Source: Motacilla alba alba
Lineage: Eukaryota; Chordata; Aves; Passeriformes; Motacillidae
Length of the DNA stretch: 64,000 nucleotides
Reading direction: 5' to 3'
Assembly (NCBI RefSeq): GCF_015832195.1
Contig: NC_052019.1
Coordinates: 620,001-684,000, forward strand
The notes beneath the pieces are model-generated. The model searched no databases and was not told the origin of the DNA. It saw nothing but the letters and a program-made list of their open reading frames with translations. Below, one piece after another: positions 54,955 to 64,000 of the stretch. Position numbers and translations under genes: made by a program. Within the stretch, counting starts at the first letter, position 1; each line of letters begins with the position of its first letter.

Positions 54955-55171
54955 GTGGGAAATGGATTTGTAGGGAATTCTCCAAGCCTGCCAGGAGGCT
55001 CCCACAGTGTGCAAACCCTGAGACAAGCAATGCTGATTTAGAAACGCCAGGGAATGGACAGACCCTGCTGGGAGAGAAATGGAGCTGGAAACGAGGTTCA
55101 AAGGAGGCCTTGCAAATAGGACTGGGTACTCTGAGAAACAGAACTGAAAGGTGCACTGCCGTGGCACCCAC
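54955..55171 (-). repeat. Inverted repeat, copy B (217 bp)
   Basis: Reverse complement of 41886-42102 at roughly 98% identity. Its left neighbour contains a second partial AGTGGGAAATGGATTT, suggesting a small local duplication at the element edge. Its right end touches the 51-bp array that follows. Confidence 0.9.
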
Positions 55172-55179
55172 AAATTGTT

Positions 55180-55770
55180 TATGGGAGGCTCCAAAATCCC
55201 ATTTCTCTTTGCCCCCAGAACACACACTGCTTATGGGATGCTCCTAAATCCCATTTCTCTCTGCCCCAGGATGCACACTGTTCATGGGATGCTCCAAAAT
55301 CCCGTTTCTCTCTGCCCCAGGATGCACACTGTTTATGGGATGCTCCAAAATCCCATTTCTCTGAGCCCCCAGGATGCACACTGTTCATGGGATGCTCCAA
55401 AATCCCGTTTCTCTCTGCCCCAGGATGCACACTGTTTATGGGATGCTCCAAAATCCCATTTCTCTGAGCCCCCAGGATGCACACTGTTTATGGGATGCTC
55501 CAAAATCCCGTTTCTCTCTGCCCCAGGATGCACACTGTTCATGGGATGCTCCAAAATCCCATTTCTCTCTGTCCCAAGGATGCACACTGCTTATGGGATG
55601 CTCCAAAATCCCATTTCTCTCTGCCCCAGGATGCACACTGTTTATGGGATGCTCCAAAATCCCTTTTCTCTTTGCCCCAAGGATGCACACTGCTTATGGG
55701 ATGCTCCAAAATCCCGTTTCTCTGAGCCCCAGGATGCACACTGCTTAGGGGATGCTCCAAAATCCCCTTT
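55180..55770. repeat. Minisatellite, 51-52 bp unit, 11 copies
   Basis: ATGGGATGCTCCAAAATCCC, then (A/G)TTTCTCTCTGCCCC(A)AGG and ATGCACACTG(T/C)TT. Copies are 90-98% alike. The first unit partly overlaps the end of the inverted repeat element. Confidence 0.95.
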
Positions 55771-56895
55771 CACACTGTGCTGCACCAGCCCAGCTCCAAT
55801 CCCTGCTGCAGAGAGCAGCCCTGAGGAGACAATCCGGGTAGGAAACTGCCCCACGGTGGCACTGGCTGCAGCAGGGCACAGCACCAGGCAGCTGCAAGCA
55901 GGAGGAAGGATTTACCAAACGAGTGTCATCATCTCTCAGGGCTCCCACATAATTTAAATCAATGAAGGAAATTTAACAACGTTTTTCTTCCTGAAATTCA
56001 ATACATTACCCCTCTTTATGTATTTAGCAGCAGAAGCTAAGACAGAAATAAAGCTGAACAGCTACAGCCACCCCCACAGCACACAGTGCCATGAGTTGGA
56101 GAAGCAGCTCTGAACCCGTGCTGCAGTTCATGGACAGAAATATGAACGTTACTGGGTTTTGAACTACTTTCAACATCCAGGCTAGCTCTCCTTATGTTAT
56201 CCTGCCCCACAGGCCCCTGAGAACACCCCGCAACAGAACATGGGAGAAGTAAAAACCCAGGGAGAGAAGGGAAAGAGATCTCCCCAGACAACTGATGGCA
56301 GCCACCCGATCTGCCAGGACATCAGAAACACCCTGTGGTTTCTGCCAGCCCCTGAGAGCAGCCCCAGCCCAGCCCTGCCAGCCCCACAGGAGCCTCCAGG
56401 GCTCCAGGGACTGACCCAGCACTCCTGCTCCAGCCTCACAACCCCTTCTGGGCAGGGATCTTCCCCAATACCCACCCAAAGCTCCCTGGCACTGCCTGGG
56501 GCTGCTCCCCCTGCCCTGGTGACTGTCACATGGAGGGACACTCCAACAGGCTCTGCACTGGGGCACGGCTCATGCCCAAACTGAACGTGGCAGCAGTTTC
56601 ACCTGGGCAAGCTGCTGTGCTGGGCCTCGGGAAGCACAAAAGCAGCTCAGAACTCGCCCAGCTGCTGGTGGAGGTGGGAAGGAATGGTTTGGGTCTGGAG
56701 AGCACTGCTGGCACCCCAGTCTGGCTGAGGACGAGGGACAGCTTCAGTGGTTTGGGTAACAGGGCTAAGGACAGCACAGATCAGAGCTGAACGAACCCTG
56801 CAGCCTGGCCTCGGTGCAGTGAGAGCCCGGGGCCACTGGGAGTCAGCAGCCACTGCGGCAGGGCAGGGCCAGGGACAAACGGGAGCTCACCTGGA
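55771..56895. other. Intron, nothing recognised
   Basis: Unique-looking part of ALMS1 intron 1, where a counterpart of human exon 2 might have been expected. No VWQQIVYQG-like block was found. Confidence 0.45.
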
Positions 56896-56899
56896 ACAC

Positions 56900-57530
56900 C
56901 AGGGATCCAGTGGGAACCAGGGACTGATCCACCTGGAAACACCAGGGATCTGCCTGGGAACCAGGGACTGATCCCCCTGGAACACCAGGGATCCACCTGG
57001 GAACCAGGGACTGATCCCCCTGGAACACCAGGGACTGATCCCCCTGGAACACCAGGGATCCGCCTGGGAACCAGGGACTGATCCACCTGGAACACCAGGG
57101 ACTGATCCACCTGGAAACACCAGGGACTGATCCACCTGGGAACCAGGGACTGATCCACCTGGAACCAGGGACTGATCCACCTGGAACCAGGGACTGATCC
57201 ACCTGGAACACCGGGGATCTGCCTGGGAACCAGGGACTGATCCACCTGGAAACACCAGGGATCCAGCTGGGAACCAGGGACTGATCCACCTGGAACCAGG
57301 GACTGATCCACCTGGAACACCGGGGATCTGCCTGGGAACCAGGAACTGATCCATCTGGAACACCGGGGATCTGCCTGGGAACCAGGGACTGATCCACCTG
57401 GAAACACCAGGGATCTGCCTGGGAACCAGGAACTGATCCACCTGGAAACACCAGGGACCTGCCTGGGAACCAGGGATCCAGCTGAGAACCAGGGATCTGC
57501 CTGGGAACCAGGGATCCAGCTGGAACACCA
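56900..57530. repeat. Minisatellite, 16-36 bp units
   Basis: CAGGGACTGATCCACCTGGA, plus ACACCAGGGATCTGCCTGGG, in variable order, about 27 units. Confidence 0.92.
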
Positions 57531-57744
57531 GGGAAGCAGCTGCTCTGCTGCTGCAGCCTGCAGGTCCCACCCCTGAGCATCTCCAGGACCCTTCCTCTGC
57601 TTTCTCCCAGCCCTGTTGTGGCAAGGAAGCACCACTGCCTCCTCCTCCTCCTCCTCCCAGCCCAGCCTCCTGCCCTCTGTGCCCAACCCTGCCTGCCCCA
57701 GGGCTCCCCCAGGCTCAGGCCACCCTGCTGGCCTGTCCCTTGTC

Positions 57745-58085
57745 CTGGCAGCCCCAAACAGGGAGGATCCAGCCGAGGCCAAGGGGGGAATGTTCCCTTC
57801 CAGAGAGCCCCAAACAGGAGAGAGGATCCAGCCAAGGCCAAGGGGGGAATGTTCCCTCTAGAGAGCCCCAAACAGGAGAGAGGATCCAGCCAAGGCCAAG
57901 GGGGGAATGTTCCCTCTAGAGAGCCCCAAACAGGGAGGATCCAGCCGAGGCCAAGGGGGGAATGTTCCCTCTAGAGAGCCCCAAACAGGGAGGAGCCAGC
58001 CGAGGCCAAGGGGGGAATGTTTCCCTCTAGAGAGCCCCAAACAGGAGAGAGGATCCAGCCGAGGCCAAGGGGGGAATGTTCCCTC
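57745..58085. repeat. Minisatellite, 52-59 bp unit, 6 copies
   Basis: CAAGGGGGGAATGTTCCCTC, TAGAGAGCCCCAAACAGG(AGAGA)GG and ATCCAGCCGAGGC. The unit varies by presence of AGAGA. Confidence 0.94.
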
Positions 58086-58590
58086 CAGCTGCCAGGGCTG
58101 CTCTCATTAACACAGCCTGGAGCAGAGGGGGCACTGCCACCTCCCCTGAGCTCGGGGCCCTGGGCAGAGCTGAAGTGCCAGGATTTCACCCCTCAGTGAG
58201 CAAGGCTCTGCATTTCCCATGGCTGAAGCCCAGGCCTGCTCTGGGGCCGTTCCTCCAGCTGGCCAAGCCCTGTGAATGGCAGCCCTGCAGCCTGGCACTG
58301 TCCCCAGCTGCCACCCACCCCCCAGCACATCCCCTGCTCACAGGGTGGCACAGCACAGCACCAGCCATGGACTGGGCCAGAGCGACAGGGCCAGGGGGGT
58401 TTGGAGCAGCTGGCCAGGCTGCCCTGCCTGGAAAAGACCCCAGCACCTCCTGTCCTGCAGCGACACAAACATGTCCCACTCACCACCACCTTCCAAAGAG
58501 CACTGAGGGGCCTTTTGAGACACCAGCCACCCCGGCAGCCCCAGACACACCTGCTCAGCCCTGTGCACTGGGGTCTGTCCCTGTCCCTGG
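58086..58590. other. Intron, nothing recognised
   Basis: GC-rich part of intron 1 without a convincing exon or transposon. Confidence 0.45.
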
Positions 58591-58594
58591 AGTC

Positions 58595-58945
58595 TGCCCC
58601 TTCCCAGATCTGTCCCTGGGGTCAGTTCCTGTCCAGCTCTGTCCAGTTTATCCCAGCTCTGTCCCTGTCCCTGGGGCCTGTCCAGTTTATCCCAGCTCTG
58701 TCCTTGGGGTCTGTCCAGTTTATCCTAGCTCTGTCCTGGGGCCTGTCCAGTTTATCCCAGCTCTGTCCTTGGGGTCTGTCCCTGTCCAGCTCTGTCCAAT
58801 TTATCCCAGCTCAGTCCCTGGGGTCTGTCCCTGTTCAGCTCTGTCCAGTTTATCCCAGCTCAGTCCCTGGGGTCTGTCCCTGTCCAGCTCTGTCCAGTTT
58901 ATCCCAGCTCAGTCCCTGGGGCCTTCCAGTTTATCCCAGCTCCCT
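58595..58945. repeat. Minisatellite, 33-54 bp unit, about 8 copies
   Basis: CTGTCCAGTTTATCCCAGCT, then CTGTCCCTGGGGTCTGTCC, with and without an extra CCTGTCCAGCT block. Confidence 0.9.
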
Positions 58946-61195
58946 TTCCTTGCCCCAAGCTCCTCTGCAGGCACACAGGGCAGGGAGGAACAGTCCAAAG
59001 CTCTGTAGGGTCACCCCACTCCTGCCCACCTGAAGCTGCATTCCCCTTCCTGTTAACTCTGAACTGATTATTCGGGTTCCATGCAGCAGCTCAGTCGAAG
59101 GGGCCTCCAAAGATCAGCTGGCTCAAGCTCCCGTGGGAAGGGAGCCCAAACCCCAAAGAAAAGCACACAGCAGAGCTACCAGTGCTGCAGCACCCACGGC
59201 TGATAACCAAGCCCAGGAGCTGCCCTCCACCTTCCTGGCTCACTGCAAATCTCATTAGAGCCAGCCAGGGCAGCTCTGCCACCAGACCTGCATTGCTGTC
59301 TGAGCCCCCCGACTGCCTGCTGCCCAAATCCCACCCCCAACAGAACATTGACAGCATTTCTGAGTTACCTCACGGACTGGGGAGCTACCACTGCTTCACA
59401 CGCTCAGCTCTGGACCACTGGAAAAGCACTGGCTGTGCCCTGATTTTTCACTTATGCTTTATTCAAACCACACTTCCAAGAGCTGCCCTTTGCACCCCAC
59501 TGCCCCCAGGTTTTAGGAAAATGCTCGTTCCTGTATCTTTCCCACCACTGAAATAAAAGTACCTCTGTCAGCAGGTACCTTGGTTTGCTCCCCTACCCAT
59601 CTTTACAAAAGAAAAAGCAGAATCTCAAGGAGCTGTGGACATCCTGGCATGCAGCCATCGATTTGCAGCATTTAAGAATGAAAAGCAGAAACCTGATCCT
59701 TCTGGGCCTCATATGTCACACTCAAATTTAGCTAAATGTAGAATCAAAAACTTGGGCAGGGCTTAAACCATCCTCAGCATCAGAAATAAACTGAGAGGAA
59801 AGGGCCAAAGCTGACAAAGCTAGAAACGGTATACACAGTAGGAAGCCTCCTTCTGTGGGTCACAGAATTCCTCCCCGTTACACTCTGAAGCCCAGAACAC
59901 CTTTCAGTTACCATAAACTGGGACATTGCTCCCAGCCTCTCCTCAGTGAGCAAAACCTTGAGGGAAGTGTTGAGCAGAAGTTTTTAAAGCCAATTCGACC
60001 CCCAGTCCCCCGCAAATCCGCGCTGGCTTGAGCCACAAGGTGTGACAAGACACCCCAGAGGCCAGGACAGGTGAGCAGGGCACAGCAGCACAGGTGACCC
60101 CTGGCTGGTGCTGGGCTGGGCACTGCAGCCTGAGACTCCCAAGAGAGGAGGCTCTCTGCAGGGAGCTGAAATCAGCCAGAGTGAACAGAAGGGCACGGCA
60201 GAGGTGCCAGGGCAGCAGAGGCTGCTCCGGCCGCACCTGCAGCCCCTGGGAGCAGCAGCTGAGCTGGGCTCAGCTCCAGCTGGGCCTGCCAGGGCTCAGC
60301 TGGGGTTGTCAGAGCAGCCAGGGGCAACACAAACAGACAGGGGAGCAACGGGCACAGCAGCACCCAAAGTGCACCAGAGCAACTGGCCTGGGCTGAGCAC
60401 AGCCAGGCGACACGAGAAAAGGAGGCGCACTCGCTGTCCCACACCACAGCCCGGGGCCCAGGCGGGCACTGCCTGAACAGCGCTCCCGGGATGGCCCTTC
60501 TGCTCCGAGGCACAGCAGAACCTGCAGCAGCGCAGGACCCAGCCCTGGCCCTCCTGAGAACAGCCAGGGAAGCTCGTGCTGCTGCTGCAGAGGCTGATGG
60601 AAACGGCACCAAGCCTCCACCGAGTGCCACGGCCACCACGGTCAGCCCAGTCATTCCCACGGCTGTTCCCATGCTGCTCCAGCTTTTGTTATTTCTCCTG
60701 CTGAGACTGAGCCTGCACCAGCCCGTCCTTCCTCAGGGAATGTTTCTGGAAGTTGCCAAGGCAGCTACCTCAGGTTTCCACGTGGCTGCTGCTCCTCTCT
60801 CTGAGCCCCTTCCTGGCTCTGGAGCTGTCACACCTCGGGACTGTCCCTCTGAGCACAGGGGACGGTCACCACCAAGGGCCAGAACCACACAAGGGCCTCC
60901 CACCGCTCTCACAGGGTGCCAGCTCAGCAGGACACTGCTTCCTGCACGGCTCTGATGGGACACCACTTCCAGGGTCTCCTCCCAGCCTGCAGCAGGGATC
61001 TGAGCACAGCTGAGTGCACAGAGCTGTGGGAGCCCTGCATGGAGAAAAGGAGGCTCCAGGGAGACCTCCAGCACCTCCCTGTACCTAAAGGGGGCTTTTA
61101 AAAGAGAACAACTTTTTACACTGGCAGATACTGGAAGGACAAGGGGGAACTGTTTTACATAAAAGGCTGGGAGAATTAGGTGAGATATTTGGAAT
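58946..61195. other. Intron, nothing recognised
   Basis: Longest non-repetitive part of intron 1, about 2.2 kb. I looked for a short phase 0-0 exon here and found none I can support. Regulatory elements close to a first exon would be plausible but are not visible. Confidence 0.4.
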
Positions 61196-61199
61196 AAAG

Positions 61200-61390
61200 C
61201 CTTCCCCATCAGGTGGGGATGCCCTGGCACAGCTGTGGCTGCCCCTGCATCCCTGGCAGTGCCCCAGGCCAGGTCAGAGGGGACTTGGAGCAGCCTGGGA
61301 CAGTGGGAGGTGTCGCTGCCATGGCAGGGGTGGCACTGGCTGGGTTTGAAGGTCCCTTCCAGGCAAACCACGCCGTGACTGCATGGGCGC
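61200..61390 (+). mobile_element. CR1 LINE 3' end fragment
   Basis: GGCTGCCCCTGCATCCCTGG, CAGTGCCCCAGGCCAGGTCA, CAGTGGGAGGTGTCGCTGCC and AAGGTCCCTTCCAGGCAAAC, with a worn tail, in plus orientation. Confidence 0.78.
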
Positions 61391-62025
61391 AGCCCCCGTC
61401 CCTGCTGCCCTGCAGGGCAGTGCCTCAGCCAGCTGTCCCCGGGGCAGAGCCAGGCCCGGAGGGACCCGAGCAGCTCATCATTATCAGCCGATAATTGGCA
61501 CAATTACAGAGCACAGCACACTGCCTTCTCCGGGGAGGGCAGGGGCAGGCCGGAGCCAGCGTGACCCGGCTCCCGGGGAGAGAGCAGGGCACCGGGGGAC
61601 ACCGAGACACCGGGGGACACCGAGGGACACGGAGGGACCAGGCCGGGCTCGGGCGCTGCTGGGAGCCGGGAAGGCGCTCGGGCCAGCCGGGTCCCCCTTT
61701 CCGAGGGGGTGAGCCCTTAAGAGCCCTTTCACGGGGCAGGAGGTGACACCGGCCGGCTGTCCCAGCGCCAGCAGGATGGGGACCCAGCGTGAGCGACCCA
61801 GCGTGGCGCACGGACACACGGACACGGGGACACACGGGCACAGGGGCTGACACAGTAGGACATCCACAGTGGGACACGCACATACATATACACACGGGGA
61901 CACACACAGCAGGACACCCACAGTGGGACACGCACATACATATACACACATACACACGGGGACACACGCACACAACCGCTCCGGTCGGTGAGCGGCTGCT
62001 CCCGCCCGCCCGACCCCGTGCTCAC
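61391..62025. other. First part of intron 1, GC-rich, with CACACGGGGACA repeats
   Basis: GC-rich sequence just downstream of exon 1 in gene direction. Between about 61800 and 61975 a 50-58 bp block with GACACGCACATACATATACA and CACGGGGACACAC is duplicated; shorter CACCGGGGGACACCGAG repeats lie at 61590-61640. Confidence 0.6.
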
Positions 62026-62082
62026 CTGAGCCCGCTGTTCCTGCTCCTCCTGCTGCTCCTGCAGCGGCTGGCGGTGCTCCAT
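62026..62082 (-). CDS. ALMS1: ALMS1 exon 1 (start codon)
   Basis: Residues 1-19: MEHRQPLQEQQEEQEQRAQ. The start is chosen because the ATG sits in a near-ideal Kozak context (GCCGCCATGG), is the first in the CpG-rich region, and is followed by a clean donor (GCTCAG then GTGAGC, phase 0) that fits exon 2. Human exon 1 is longer and starts with a run of glutamates. Only the acidic/glutamine-rich character is shared, so the assignment rests on position, strand, promoter features and phase. A longer or alternative first exon is possible. Confidence 0.65.
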
Positions 62083-62480
62083 GGCGGCGGGCCGTGTCGG
62101 TGTGTCCCGTGTGTCGGTGTGTCCCGTGTGTCGGTGTGTCCCGTGTCCGTGTGTCCCGTGTGTCCCCGGCCCGGGTCCCGCTCTCCGCCGGGGCCGCCCG
62201 GTCGCCAGGGACTCGCGCCCGCCCCGCGCGCGCACGCGCCGGGACCGCCCCCTCGCCGCGCCGCCATTGGTCAGCGACGGGGCGGGGCCGGGGCGCGAGC
62301 TCCGCCTCCCGCGCGGCGATTGGCGGGCGGGGAGCGGCGGGGCGGGGCTGCGGGAGCGCGCGCGCGCGGGGGTTTTGGCGGGCAGCGGAAGTGCCCGCAG
62401 GGAGGGGGGCGGGGCCGGCAGTGGCCGTGAGGGGCCGTGAGGGAGCGCGACGGAGCGTGAGGGAGCGCGGGGCCGGAGCG
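62083..62480 (-). promoter_or_regulatory. ALMS1: CpG-island promoter and 5' UTR of ALMS1
   Basis: The GC content is very high, with dense CpG. Two CCAAT boxes in minus orientation lie at 62266-62270 and 62319-62323, about 185 and 240 bp upstream of the ATG. GC boxes (GGGGCGGGG) lie near 62279 and 62338. There is no TATA box. The 5' UTR side (62095-62165) contains a short repeat of GTGTGTCGGTGTGTCCC. A CpG island may fire in both directions, but I see no supported gene on the plus strand to the right. Confidence 0.75.
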
Positions 62481-62639
62481 GGCCGGGCCGGGCCTGCCAG
62501 CGACACGGACACCTTCCGCTGCCTGGGGAGCTCCGCCCAGCCCGGCCAGGTCACTGCCAGGGATCCAGGGTTAGCCACCGCCGGTAACGTGTGCCGGGAA
62601 AGCTGCCCCGTAATGTCCGGTCTAACAGGATCACACCAT

Positions 62640-62935
62640 CGCTGAGGCTGCAAAAGCCCCTCCGCAACATCCAGTCCCAGCTGTGCCCGATCCCCCCTTG
62701 TCACCAGCCCGGAGCTCTGAGTGCCACCTCCCTGGACACCTGCCGGGATGGGCACTCCAAACCTCCCTGGGCAGCCCTGCCAATATCCAGTCACCCCTCC
62801 TGTGAATAAAACCTTCCTGGTGCTTGTCCTCTTGTCCTAACTCTGCCCTCTGGCAGCGAACGCCATTCCCTGTGTCCTGTCCCTTGTCCCAGTCCCTCTC
62901 CAGCTCTCCCGGAGCCCCTCGCTGATGGATGGACA
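62640..62935 (-). mobile_element. CR1 LINE 3' fragment
   Basis: CATCCAGTCCCAGCTGTGCC, CACCTCCCTGGACACCTGCC, CTCCTGTGAATAAAACCTTC and CCTGTCCCTTGTCCCAGTCC are the reverse complement of CR1 3' sequence, worn. Confidence 0.65.
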
Positions 62936-63204
62936 CTGAAATCCCGCTGAAATCCGGCACTTTGAGACAGTCCTGTGTTAGCAGGAGATGAGCTGGGATT
63001 GTCCTACCTGGGAATTCCACTCAACTCACTCCCGAGCTCTCCAGCAGGAGTGGGGGGTCTCTGGTGGTGTCAGGAGCCATTCCCCAGCTGGGTTGAAAGG
63101 ACAGACTCAAAGTTTGGGGAGATGCTCCATAGTCTGGGCAGGTGGAGAAAATGAGATTAACATCCATGGACACCTTTAGATCTGCATGTCAGTCCTGCGT
63201 GGCT

Positions 63205-63640
63205 CCCCGATCCCTGAAATCCTCCTTGGCTCCTGATCCCTGAAATCCTCCATAGCTCCTGATCCCTGAAATCCTCCATGGCTCCCTGATCCATGAAATC
63301 TTCCATAGCTCCTGATCCCTGCCATCCTCCATGGCTCCCTGATCCCTGAAATCCTCCATGGCTCCTTGATCCCTGAAATCCTCCATGGCTCCTTGATCCA
63401 TGAAATCCTCCATGGCTCCCTGATCCATGAAATCCTCCATAGCTCCTGATCCCTGAAATCCTCCATGGCTCCCTGATCCATGAAATCCTCCATGGCTCGT
63501 GATCCCTGAAATCCTCCATAGCTCCTGATCCCTGCCATCCTCCATGGCTCCTTGATCCCTGAAATCCTCCATGGCTCCTTGATCCCTGAAATCCTCCATG
63601 GCTTCCTGATCCATGAAATCCTCCACTCCTCCTGATCCCT
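63205..63640. repeat. Minisatellite, 25-27 bp unit, about 17 copies
   Basis: CCCTGAAATCCTCCATGGCT then CC(T/C)TGAT, with CATAGCTCCTGATC and CCCTGCCATCC variants, in upstream intergenic DNA. Confidence 0.93.
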
Positions 63641-64000
63641 GCCATCCTGCCCGGCTTCCCTCCAGGTGCCCTGAGGAAAGGAGGAGCTGTGCCTTCCCCT
63701 GGCACAGCCGCACCCTGATTCAGGGGGCGGTGTCCCACCATGACGAGGGGCTTGGGGCTGGCTGGTTTTTGGGGTCCCTGCCATCCCAAGCCACGCCATG
63801 ACCCCCTGACTCTGTGATAAGCTCTCCCTGAGGCATTCAGGCATTCACTGGTTAACGCTCCGTGTTTCAGCTGCTGCCAGCAAGGGCAAAGGAGGAATTT
63901 CCCGTTAAAAGCAGGATTTTGAGTTATTTCCAGTGGCTTCTGGCTCCCCTGAAGCTGCAGAGCTGGTGCCAGCTGAGGCTCGGGCACGCAGGTTCCCGTG
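63641..64000. other. Intergenic, nothing recognised
   Basis: Upstream flank of ALMS1 to the end of the window. No neighbouring gene could be supported. Confidence 0.45.

Larger units (their letters stand above)
2785..62082 (-). other. ALMS1: ALMS1 gene span (18 modelled coding exons)
   Basis: Alstrom syndrome protein 1, a very large centrosome and ciliary basal-body protein. Its human orthologue is needed for cilium maintenance and endosomal transport. The model runs from the ATG at 62082 to the stop at 3161 and gives 2908 residues, against about 4170 in human. All 17 introns have GT-AG ends, all phases agree, and the summed length is exactly 3n. Conserved blocks lie in the human order along the whole gene. 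Counterparts of human exons 2 and 13-15 were not seen. The exon 1 to exon 2 join and the exon 10 to exon 11 join are in phase without them, so either they are lost or they are phase-symmetric exons I could not recognise. Human exon numbers given in the exon entries are from memory. The gene is about 59 kb, and most of the intron length is tandem repeat. Confidence 0.93.

Noticed and set aside
55180..55770. Regularly spaced repeats, considered as CRISPR
   Set aside because: The units are tandem with no unique spacers, and the locus is a vertebrate intron.
59090..59357. Minus-strand frame ending SQLIFGGPFD, considered as human exon 2 counterpart
   Set aside because: Similarity to the VWQQIVYQG block is too weak, and no splice sites fit a phase 0-0 exon.
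62083..62650. Plus-strand open frames in the CpG island, considered as a divergent gene
   Set aside because: High GC content gives open frames by chance. There is no donor with a matching downstream exon and no conserved peptide.

Overview
The window is vertebrate, almost certainly avian, nuclear DNA. It has spliced exons with GT-AG boundaries, many short 3'-end fragments of CR1-type LINEs (the main bird LINE family), one TG...CA solo LTR, and an extreme density of GC-rich minisatellites like those on bird microchromosomes. A songbird or close relative is my guess from the overall look; the sequence itself does not fix the species. There is no bacterial or viral gene content.

One gene fills the window: ALMS1, the Alstrom syndrome protein, a centrosome and ciliary basal-body component, on the minus strand. 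I could place 18 coding exons from a start codon at 62082 in a CpG-rich promoter to a stop at 3161 and a poly(A) signal at 2804-2809. Every junction agrees in phase, and the 18 pieces add up to 8727 nt, an exact multiple of three (2908 residues plus stop). Identification rests on blocks remembered from human ALMS1: LPTLEEG and PLR|GIPD near the N-terminus, [84 protein letters not shown], and the C-terminal ALMS motif (HRPDFISRSG, YEQLPEVRRKREEE, SYRLRAQLY). The exon matching human exon 8 is 1.3 kb, against about 6 kb in human, and lacks the long 47-residue repeat array. Counterparts of human exons 2 and 13-15 were not found.

Layout, in gene order: promoter and exon 1 (62.0-62.5 kb); a 9 kb first intron with five minisatellites; exon 2 (53.1 kb); a 7.5 kb intron; exons 3 and 4 (45.5 and 42.5-44.5 kb); exon 5 (38.6 kb) beside a 1.7 kb minisatellite and a 1.2 kb AT island; exons 6-8 (35.4-26.2 kb); exons 9-11 (25.3-19.4 kb); exons 12-18 (15.8-3.2 kb). 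The first 2.8 kb and last 1.5 kb are intergenic repeats and unrecognised sequence.

The most unusual feature is how minisatellites sit on splice junctions. At four junctions (exon 18 acceptor, exon 17 donor, exon 9 donor, exon 6 donor) the repeat unit contains a copy of the splice site with a few exon bases, so the intron carries extra copies of that site. At two more (exon 14 and exon 5 acceptors) the unit contains the polypyrimidine tract. Several other arrays begin within about 100 bp of an exon. Repeats have also grown inside the coding sequence: 54-bp and 39-bp units in exon 8, and a 24-bp unit inside the ALMS motif.
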